IMG/VR virus record: IMGVR_UViG_3300013233_000856
Coordinates: 1-64,000 of that record
DNA length: 64,000 nt
Source of the DNA: a virus
Direction: 5' to 3' (one strand)
The translations under genes were made by a program, and so were the position numbers. The notes below the pieces were generated by a model, which saw nothing but the letters and a program-made list of their open reading frames with translations, had not been told where the DNA came from and made no database searches. Of the stretch, positions 58,272 to 64,000 are shown in pieces (position 1 is the first letter of the stretch; the number at the start of each line of letters is the position of its first letter).

Positions 58272-60077
58272 ATGGCCAGGCAGATTGTGCAGATCGACCT
58301 AGACGAACTACGGAACGACTACCTGTCCGGAGCATCCATGCGCAGCCTCGCCAGGAAGCACCGGACCACCAGGCCGACCATAGCCAAGAAGCTGCGCAGC
58401 ATGGGCGTCAAGATCCTATCGTCAAGGGAACGGGTGACCTCCGACCCAGAGGCACACAGAAGGGCGTCCGCAAGGAGGGGGCATAAAAGCACGACGGCCA
58501 TGCCCGTAAAGGAACGGCTCGCAGCAACGACGAACGAATGGGACAAACAAGGATTGCTTAGGAAGCTCTATGTCGACGAGAAAAGGAGTTGCGCGGAGAT
58601 AGCGAAGAGATTAGGGTGCCACCGGGAGACGATCAGGTCCCGCCTCCACCGGCACGGTATACCTGTTAGAAGCATCGGCGAGGCAAGCCGCACTGCAGCT
58701 GCAAGGCCAGACACCAGGGCCAGGAGATCAAGGGCGTCCTCGTCCAACTGGCTCGACGAGGACTACAGGAAGAGGGTGTCCGGTAAGCTGCGTGGTAAGA
58801 GCGTCAAGATGCCTCCGGAGCACTCGAACAACGTCTCTGCGGCAATGACTAGGCACTTCTCGGACCCAGACAACGTGCGCAGGCATGCAGAGAAGATAAG
58901 GAGGTCATGGAATAAGCCGACTGAAGCAATGCTGAAGCACCTGGGGAACCTGCACGACGGACTCCGCAACGATGGCGAGATGCGCAGAAAGCTGCTAAGG
59001 ACGCAGTCTGACAGGTTCCGTGAAGAGAAGCGCGAGCAGGCCTTCAAGCACTGGGCAGACGAAGATTTCCTTAAGAAAGGCCTGCCGACGATGAAGAGAA
59101 AGTGCTCCGAGGCCGCGCGGAGGGCGTGGAAGGACCAGGTCTACCGCAGAAAGGTCCTAGACAGCATCTCAAGGAACTCCACCAGCCGCCTGGAGAGGGT
59201 GACAACTGGAATCCTGGACGACCTTGGGATCGCCCATTGCAAGAGACGATTCGGCCGCCAGATGTTCGAGTTCGACGTGTGCATAGGAGCCGACGAGCTT
59301 CGTCAGGACCGCGGTCTACTGATAGAGGTCAACGGCCTCTACGTCCACAGCCGGAGCAAGCAGATAGAGCGGGACACAAGGAGACATCGGTTCTGGGAAA
59401 AGCATCTCTCCGACGAGTGGAGGTTCGAAACCGTCTGGGAGCACGACATGAGCGCATACAGGGTCTTTTTCAACAGGATGGTCTCCATGCTCGGAATCAG
59501 GCCGGAACGAAGGAGCGTAAGACTTAGGGATCTTGAGTTGACGCAGATCGAGCACGGGGAGGCGTCGTCCTTCTATGACAAGTATCACTACCTCGGTCGA
59601 CACAGGCGCGGCGTCCACCTCGGTGCCATGCTCGACGGGTCGCTGGTGGCCTGCTGCGCCTTCGCCGCGCCAACGAGGATGGAGACTGCAGCCCGCCTTG
59701 GTCTGGAGTATGGCGAGGTCCGTGAGCTGTCCAGGTTCTGCATCTCTCCCCTGGTCCATGATCCAAACATGGCATCGTTCGTCCTGTCTAGGTGCAGGAA
59801 ACTGTATTCGTCCGGACATCCAGAGGTGCGGGCCTTCGTAACGTTCGCAGACGGCGAGATGGGGCACCTCGGGACGATGTACCTGGCCTCGAACTGGAAG
59901 CTGGACGGGACCACGGCCCCGTCCTATTTCTACGAGATGGATAGCCTGCGATGGCACAAGAAGACCGTCTGGGACCATGCCAGGAGCGTCGGGGCCAGCG
60001 AGAGGGAGTTCGCCGAGGCAGTCGGGATGACCAGGGTGCAGACCGGCAGAAAGAGGAGGTTCGTCCTGTTCACATGA
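58272..60077 (+). CDS. HTH - EDxHD nuclease - Mom-like fusion, 601 aa
   Basis: ATG 58272 follows GGAAGGAG. Two helix-turn-helix units lie near residues 10-45 (ASMRSLARKHRTTRPTIAKK) and 105-135 (CAEIAKRLGCHRETIRSRLH). Helical modules like HFSDPDNVRRHAEKIRRSW follow. The Vsr-like nuclease has RLERVTTGILDDLGI, FEFDVCIG, IEVNGLYVH and IERDTRRH (E, D, H, D). The Mom-like end has YHYLGRHRRG, VRELSRFCISPLVHDPNMAS, TFADGEMGHLGTMYLASNW and WHKKTVWDHAR. It lies between the two halves of the neck gene and is coupled by ATGA to a glycosyltransferase. Confidence 0.87.
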   Translation: MARQIVQIDLDELRNDYLSGASMRSLARKHRTTRPTIAKKLRSMGVKILSSRERVTSDPEAHRRASARRGHKSTTAMPVKERLAATTNEWDKQGLLRKLYVDEKRSCAEIAKRLGCHRETIRSRLHRHGIPVRSIGEASRTAAARPDTRARRSRASSSNWLDEDYRKRVSGKLRGKSVKMPPEHSNNVSAAMTRHFSDPDNVRRHAEKIRRSWNKPTEAMLKHLGNLHDGLRNDGEMRRKLLRTQSDRFREEKREQAFKHWADEDFLKKGLPTMKRKCSEAARRAWKDQVYRRKVLDSISRNSTSRLERVTTGILDDLGIAHCKRRFGRQMFEFDVCIGADELRQDRGLLIEVNGLYVHSRSKQIERDTRRHRFWEKHLSDEWRFETVWEHDMSAYRVFFNRMVSMLGIRPERRSVRLRDLELTQIEHGEASSFYDKYHYLGRHRRGVHLGAMLDGSLVACCAFAAPTRMETAARLGLEYGEVRELSRFCISPLVHDPNMASFVLSRCRKLYSSGHPEVRAFVTFADGEMGHLGTMYLASNWKLDGTTAPSYFYEMDSLRWHKKTVWDHARSVGASEREFAEAVGMTRVQTGRKRRFVLFT

Positions 60078-60841
60078 GCGAGGTGAGCCCGGAGAGAATC
60101 AGACGGTTCCTGGCCGAGAAGAGGACTCCGGTCGACGTCGGCCGGCTCGGCGCGGACTCCCTGTGCATAGTGGTGCCGGTCTATGGCCACGCCAGGTTCA
60201 TCGGCAGGGCCATCGAGAGCATATCCCGGCAGAGCGTTCCTCCGGACGAGGTGATCTTCGTAGATGACCGCTCGGGCGACGGATCACGTAGGGTAATCAC
60301 TAGGAGCGTCTCGGGGCTGCGCAGCAGGCATCGGACCATCGTGAACGCGAGAAACATGGGCCAGGCAGCCAGCCTAAACGCGGGGATCGGAGCTTCGGAC
60401 AGCGACCTGGTCATGGTTCTGAACGATGACGATTATCTGTTCCCGTATGCGGTCGAGGCCATGCTGGAGCTGTTCGCGCGCCATCCGAGGGTCGCATTGA
60501 TGGGGGCGACGTGCCGTCCGTTCAGGAACGACGCCGTTCTCCGGTCGGCGGAGAGGACGGTGGACCTGGACCGCCTGCGCCTGACGTTCAGGAGCCCGGT
60601 GGACGCGAGTGGATACAGGCGGTACAACGATGTCAGCATGACCCACTCCGGAAGCACCTTCTACAGGGCGGCGTGGAGGTCGGTTGGAGGATATAGGCCA
60701 CGCAGGGGGAGAATAGTTCCGTTCTCGGACCGTGACTTTCAGATCCGGGTGAACCTCCTGTACGAGGTGGCGGTGTCGTACGGCGTGCCGTTCTCGTTCT
60801 GGCGCACGGACAGCAGCGTGGACAGGGGCCTCAACTCGTGA
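60074..60841 (+). CDS. Family 2-type glycosyltransferase
   Basis: 255 aa, start overlapping the upstream stop (ATGA). SLCIVVPVYGHARFIGRAIE and VIFVDDRSGDGS mark the GT-A nucleotide-binding half; MVLNDDDYL is the metal-binding DXD region; FSDRDFQIRVNLL the acceptor half. It would transfer a sugar from a nucleotide donor. Coupling to a homing-type gene suggests the pair moved together. Confidence 0.88.
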   Translation: MSEVSPERIRRFLAEKRTPVDVGRLGADSLCIVVPVYGHARFIGRAIESISRQSVPPDEVIFVDDRSGDGSRRVITRSVSGLRSRHRTIVNARNMGQAASLNAGIGASDSDLVMVLNDDDYLFPYAVEAMLELFARHPRVALMGATCRPFRNDAVLRSAERTVDLDRLRLTFRSPVDASGYRRYNDVSMTHSGSTFYRAAWRSVGGYRPRRGRIVPFSDRDFQIRVNLLYEVAVSYGVPFSFWRTDSSVDRGLNS

Positions 60842-60842
60842 G

Positions 60843-61103
60843 TCACCGACGCATCTGCCTCTTTATGAAGTCTATTATGACGTCTTCCGGAACGGTCATC
60901 TTGACGGAATCCATCGCGTGCCGGACGACCCGCCAGCGCAGACCTTCGTCCAATATCTTCGGGGCAGCCAGGAGCAGTGCCTTGTCTTTGAGTAGGTCGT
61001 TCAGGGCCTCCGTGGGCTCCATGTCCGGCCTTCTGCGTGCCCTGCGGTAGGCGTTGATGAGGTCGTTCAGCTCTTCAGCGTTGAGCCTGGCCAGGATGGA
61101 CAT
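60843..61103 (-). CDS. Hypothetical protein, 86 aa
   Basis: Helical and basic (LNDLINAYRRARRRPDMEPT). It overlaps the upstream gene by 29 nt. No clear ribosome site. Not recognised. Confidence 0.6.
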   Translation of the reverse strand: MSILARLNAEELNDLINAYRRARRRPDMEPTEALNDLLKDKALLLAAPKILDEGLRWRVVRHAMDSVKMTVPEDVIIDFIKRQMRR

Positions 61104-61458
61104 CGATTAGCTCCTTGGACAGGACACCCAGGAGACGCGCAAAGTTGAACCCGGCACGCTCTAGCTCGTCATGCCATGCCTGGGTCTCGGAGAAGGTACA
61201 GTCCTGCTGGTCCGCAAACGATTCCACCACCGTCCTTAGGCACTGCAAGGCATGGTCATCCTTCAGGGCGGGATCGCTCAGAGCTAGGAGTAGTGCTCCC
61301 ATGAACTTCCTGGCTGGTGTCTTCATCTCCTTGCGGCGACGATAGGCGCGCCCCCAGTGATTGCCAGCCTCCTGTATAGCATCTTCCCTACATTCACAAT
61401 GGAGTGCAACGTCAAGCTGTTCCGCCATTTTCCGCAGGTGACCGGCCATGGTATCCAC
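61075..61458 (-). CDS. Hypothetical helical protein, 127 aa, GTG start
   Basis: GTG 61458 has GGAGGAG at 6 nt; ATG 61449 is an alternative. All-helical with scattered Cys (ALHCECRED). It starts inside the end of a 65-aa gene. Function unknown. Confidence 0.6.
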   Translation of the reverse strand: MDTMAGHLRKMAEQLDVALHCECREDAIQEAGNHWGRAYRRRKEMKTPARKFMGALLLALSDPALKDDHALQCLRTVVESFADQQDCTFSETQAWHDELERAGFNFARLLGVLSKELIDVHPGQAQR

Positions 61459-61609
61459 GTTGTCTCCTCCCGTCCCAGCTGCAGGATCTGGGCCCCCTAC
61501 ACCCCTGCCGGCGTCGCCAGAGCATTCTGCGCACTTCCTTTGTACGACGCGCCTCCGCAAATGCGCTCTCTAGAAGCTTTCGTTCCAGATCAACGAGTTC
61601 AGCGTTCAT
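61412..61609 (-). CDS. Hypothetical basic protein, 65 aa
   Basis: ATG 61609 after AGGAG. Helical N-terminus (LVDLERKLLESAFAEARRTK), then an Arg/Gly-rich tail that overlaps the next gene by 47 nt. The real product may be shorter if a frameshift is present. Not recognised. Confidence 0.5.
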   Translation of the reverse strand: MNAELVDLERKLLESAFAEARRTKEVRRMLWRRRQGCRGPRSCSWDGRRQRGYHGRSPAENGGTA

Positions 61610-61835
61610 GTGCTTCTCCTGTCGTCCATGTTCCGTCGCCTTCATAATCAGCCAACAAGCCTGGGTCGACCGGTATGCGCCCCTTAGCCTGTGGTCTCCG
61701 GATCCGCTTCAACTTCCTGGAGCTGCTCTGCGCAATCCCTATGATCATCTCCAGGGCCAGCACGAGATCGTCCCTGTGTTCCCTGGGCAGCTTGTGCAGG
61801 AGCCGCAGGGCGTGGCGGTCATGACCTTCTTTCAT
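61599..61835 (-). CDS. Hypothetical protein, 78 aa
   Basis: ATG 61835 preceded by AGAGAGG. Helical, charged (REHRDDLVLALEMIIGIAQS), then a polar tail. Short overlap with the following gene. Not recognised. Confidence 0.6.
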   Translation of the reverse strand: MKEGHDRHALRLLHKLPREHRDDLVLALEMIIGIAQSSSRKLKRIRRPQAKGRIPVDPGLLADYEGDGTWTTGEAHER

Positions 61836-61904
61836 AGCGAAACCTCTCTTGGATCGGATGATTACATTGGAGCCGTATCCAGAGAATGCCCGCCGTAAAT
61901 GGTA

Positions 61905-62387
61905 TCAGTCGCCGACCTCCATAACCTCCTCGGCACCCTCCACCGCGATATGGAACAGCTCGTTTGTCACCGTCGGAGGCCATGGCAGCTCGGCCACGAT
62001 CTCCTCGTAGAACAGCAACGAAAACCTGGCCTGCCTATCTCCGAACGACTCCACAAGCGGCATAAGCGTGAGCCTGGTCGGAAGGTTAATGCCTGCCCGG
62101 ACCGCAGCAGACCGCACACAGGACCTTATAGCTTCGTCCGTGAACCCGATGTGGTGTCTGTTCGCGACGGCATTCATCCTGTCCAGGACCTTCGCGAACC
62201 ACATGGGTGTGGCCAGGAAGGATCCTGCCTCGCATCCCGCCTTGTCATAGCACTCGTCGCAGAACGGCCCCTCGCCGTCCACGAACAATGAATCGTCCCT
62301 GCGTCCGATCCTTCCGGTCGGGCTTCCACAGCGACAGCAGACCTCGACGTTGGCGCGTCCAATCCTCTTCATCCCATGATCCTCCAT
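61905..62387 (-). CDS. Zinc-ribbon protein, 160 aa
   Basis: Start at ATG 62387, overlapping the upstream stop (TGATG); ATG 62372 after GGAGG is an alternative. Residues 14-50 hold CCRCGSPTGR and FCDECYDKAGC, a zinc site. The C-terminal half is helical and ends acidic. Possibly a DNA- or protein-binding adaptor; unknown. Confidence 0.68.
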   Translation of the reverse strand: MEDHGMKRIGRANVEVCCRCGSPTGRIGRRDDSLFVDGEGPFCDECYDKAGCEAGSFLATPMWFAKVLDRMNAVANRHHIGFTDEAIRSCVRSAAVRAGINLPTRLTLMPLVESFGDRQARFSLLFYEEIVAELPWPPTVTNELFHIAVEGAEEVMEVGD

Positions 62388-63178
62388 CAGAAGGCCCTCA
62401 CCACCTGCGGGCGCGGAACGTTCCTGGACCACACCAGCTTGGTCGCGCGCCTGATCTCGGTGGCACCTCCCTTCCTGGACCACAGGACGACGTAGGAGCC
62501 ATTGTCCAGGGCGTTCCTTACGGCCCCGTCCGACACGCCCAGCCTGCCCGCTATCTGATACTGGGACAAACCATCCTTCACTAGCGGCAGAACCTGCTCG
62601 GCAGTCACCCTAGGTCTTCGCTTCCGCGTCCTTACTCCCTTCTTCTCCAGGACGGTCCTCCTGATCCGGCCATGCAGCAGCTGCCGGTCCCTCACGACGT
62701 GTCCATCCGGCGGCCTGACCTTCTCGTCGACCGTCCAGACGACCTGTCTGAAGGCCTTTGGGTCGATGGACCATATCGAGCAGACCCTAGTAACGTCGAG
62801 GTTTCTGATACAGTCCTCTGCGCAGGTTATCTCGTCGGCGCGGATGAATCTCCAGTTCGGAACGACGTTCCTTGCATAGAGGTACTTGTCCTCATGGGTC
62901 TGCAGGTGGAGCGGCTGGACCTCGACGTGCTCCACGGCTCCGACCGCGTACTCGCGCTCGCCGTCGAACTCGATGCTGTCGTCAAGTATCACCCGGAACT
63001 CGCATAGATATCTGCGTGTCCTCCCCGTGAACCCGTCCTGGTAGTTCGTCCACATGGCGCGGTGTTCCCACCGCTTTACGGAGGGCTTGCTGTCCAGGTA
63101 GAGGGCATATCCTAGCTTCAATAAGGACCGGAACCTGACCAGCCTTGGGTGCTTCACGGGCCTGTAGGTCAGAATCAT
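62387..63178 (-). CDS. HTH protein with degenerate PD-(D/E)XK-like domain, 263 aa
   Basis: Residues 25-100 (YLDSKPSVKRWEHRAMWTNY, RRYLCEFRVILDD, AVEHVEVQPLHL) follow the pattern of TnsA-like and phage PD-(D/E)XK nucleases. The usual catalytic Asp and Lys are replaced (CEFRV and EVQPL). Residues 215-245 form a helix-turn-helix (LSQYQIAGRLGVSDGAVRNA). It may be a decayed homing nuclease turned DNA-binding protein. The start lies 17 nt after the neck-Hint gene. Confidence 0.6.
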   Translation of the reverse strand: MILTYRPVKHPRLVRFRSLLKLGYALYLDSKPSVKRWEHRAMWTNYQDGFTGRTRRYLCEFRVILDDSIEFDGEREYAVGAVEHVEVQPLHLQTHEDKYLYARNVVPNWRFIRADEITCAEDCIRNLDVTRVCSIWSIDPKAFRQVVWTVDEKVRPPDGHVVRDRQLLHGRIRRTVLEKKGVRTRKRRPRVTAEQVLPLVKDGLSQYQIAGRLGVSDGAVRNALDNGSYVVLWSRKGGATEIRRATKLVWSRNVPRPQVVRAF

Positions 63179-63194
63179 GGTCTGGTCCGCCGGT

Positions 63195-63899
63195 CTAGTG
63201 AGAGAGGTAGAACTCCTTGCCCTTTGCGCCTATGTACATGCTGCCTGTGCGGTTCTGGATCGACCATGTGCCAGACGTCTGCACCTGTTCCTTGCCGATG
63301 ATCTCGCGCAGCTTGTCCCTGGAGCTCAACAGCTTACCGCCCAGCTGGCACTCGGACGCGGGCACGAACTCGCCGTCGCAGCTGACCGGATGGTTCGGGG
63401 AACAGGGCAGGAAGTCATACTCAGTCTGCAGGACAGTTACAGGCTGACTGCGGTCGTTCCACCTCATTCTTGGCCTGGTGGGACGGAAGGGCGTGACTAT
63501 CTTCTTGCTGGACCCATAGAGGTCCTCTGCAGTGACTGGCCCGTCCACGGACAGTATCTGCGTCCCACCGGGATAGCAGAACAGGAACGACTCGGCGCCG
63601 AAGATGTCACCGATCCTCGTCGTGGCCGGATCCCACTTTACGTCCTTGACCCAATAGGCGTCCGCCGGAAGGGGATAGGTGCTGACCAGTGGTTGCGTGT
63701 TGAAGAAGGCGTAGCGCTCCTCGAGCGGGAAATATTGCGCCACGAAGTCGCCAGTGGTCCTAATCGCCTGCTCAAGCTGGGCTTCGGTCAACTCGACTCT
63801 GACAACCGGGTGGCCAAGCATAGATAGGACTTCAAACTTCATTGGGTCGCTTCGCAGCTTGAGGACCACCGGCAGTTGTTCTGGCCCAATGATAGCCAT
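63195..63899 (-). CDS. N-terminal half of neck protein ending in a Hint (intein) domain
   Basis: Residues 1-107 match the start of T4-like neck proteins (KFEVLSMLGHPVVRVELTEA, STYPLPADAYWVKDVKWDPA, IGDIFGAESFLF). From Cys108 the protein is a Hint domain: CYPGGTQILSVDGPVTAEDL, a block-B-like CSPNHPVSCDG, and a C-terminal block TWSIQNRTGSMYIGAKGKEF. It ends YLSH and a TAG stop, where an intein would have Asn and the C-extein. The C-terminal neck half is encoded at 57560-58228. Candidate late promoter and GGAGG precede the ATG. Confidence 0.82.
   Translation of the reverse strand: MAIIGPEQLPVVLKLRSDPMKFEVLSMLGHPVVRVELTEAQLEQAIRTTGDFVAQYFPLEERYAFFNTQPLVSTYPLPADAYWVKDVKWDPATTRIGDIFGAESFLFCYPGGTQILSVDGPVTAEDLYGSSKKIVTPFRPTRPRMRWNDRSQPVTVLQTEYDFLPCSPNHPVSCDGEFVPASECQLGGKLLSSRDKLREIIGKEQVQTSGTWSIQNRTGSMYIGAKGKEFYLSH
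63198..63578 (-). mobile_element. Truncated intein / terminal Hint domain in neck gene
   Basis: 127 codons from Cys108 to the last residue. Its last 23 residues align without gaps to the end of the protease mini-intein (GS(M/F)Y and KG in register). The terminal Asn and +1 nucleophile are absent, so protein splicing in cis is not possible; N-terminal cleavage might be. Confidence 0.7.
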
Positions 63900-63913
63900 A
63901 GCTATCCTCCAGA

Positions 63914-63925
63914 CCTATCTTTGCA
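63914..63925 (-). promoter_or_regulatory. Candidate late promoter of the neck gene
   Basis: TGCAAAGATAGG on the minus strand, 14 nt upstream of the neck ATG, followed by GGAGG. Confidence 0.55.
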
Positions 63926-63949
63926 GACGAAACCTGCGGGGAAGAAGAG

Positions 63950-64000
63950 ATGACGAAGCTCGACGATCCAGAATGGTTGCACGACGCCTACGTCGCCAAG
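63950..64000 (+). CDS. Start of a plus-strand gene, cut by the window end
   Basis: ATG after GGGGAAGAAGAG; 17 codons read MTKLDDPEWLHDAYVAK. This kind of N-terminus (DPEWL...YV) often opens helix-turn-helix proteins of the homing type, but too little is visible to decide. Confidence 0.55.
   Translation, partial: MTKLDDPEWLHDAYVAK

Overview
The window is part of the genome of a tailed, contractile phage of the T4-like (myovirus) supergroup, moderately GC-rich and of unknown host. The evidence is a head and tail module whose genes match T4 types by motif and order: terminase large subunit, portal, a large acidic core protein, prohead protease, scaffold and gp23-type capsid on one strand, then two gp19-type tube proteins, a gp18-type sheath and neck/tail-completion genes. 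A UvsW-like helicase and a gp55-like sigma factor support this. No lysogeny genes, rRNA, CRISPR array or insertion sequence was seen.

Layout. 1-4615 (+): virion-type proteins, a sigma-70-like factor and a small zinc protein. 4612-9827 (-): small genes, a dual-specificity phosphatase, a 587-aa virion-type protein and a LexA-like regulator that lacks the cleavage residues. 9879-15244: two glycosyltransferases and a two-gene homing cassette. 15314-32935 (-): capsid to terminase, sigma factor and helicase. 32971-38893 (mostly -): neck/tail genes, a tail-chaperone-like gene with a likely frameshift, and two tube proteins. 38944-44177: uracil-DNA glycosylase, DUF488, tRNA-Arg(CCU), a sugar aminotransferase and formyltransferase pair, and a radical SAM protein. 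44178-45721: an apparently non-coding stretch and a fibre-like protein. 45737-49555: a giant repeat-array nuclease. 49627-58228: sheath, tail and neck genes, sulfotransferase. 58272-63178: a homing-type gene, a glycosyltransferase and small genes lying between the two halves of a neck protein. 63195-63899: N-terminal neck half ending in a Hint domain.

The main novelty is a family of selfish-nuclease proteins fused to DNA-modification-type domains. Four loci (11524-13498, 24119-25417, 45737-49555, 58272-60077) join DNA-binding modules and a nuclease (EDxHD/Vsr-like in three, PD-ExK in one) to a C-terminal domain carrying the signature of phage Mu Mom, a GNAT-fold DNA-modifying enzyme. A fifth (13502-15202) joins a LAGLIDADG nuclease to an amino-methyltransferase. 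One copy carries about 50 tandem 14-16 residue helical modules. In addition, terminase carries two inteins, the prohead protease one next to its catalytic His, and the neck protein appears fractured behind a Hint domain.

A recurrent element CAAAN(A/C)TA lies upstream of many starts and is a candidate late promoter for the gp55-like sigma factor. AGG is a common Arg codon here, which fits the tRNA-Arg(CCU). The sugar enzymes, three glycosyltransferases and a sulfotransferase suggest that the phage makes or decorates a glycan. Start choices rest on Shine-Dalgarno sites where visible. Homology statements come from motif recognition only; no database was searched.
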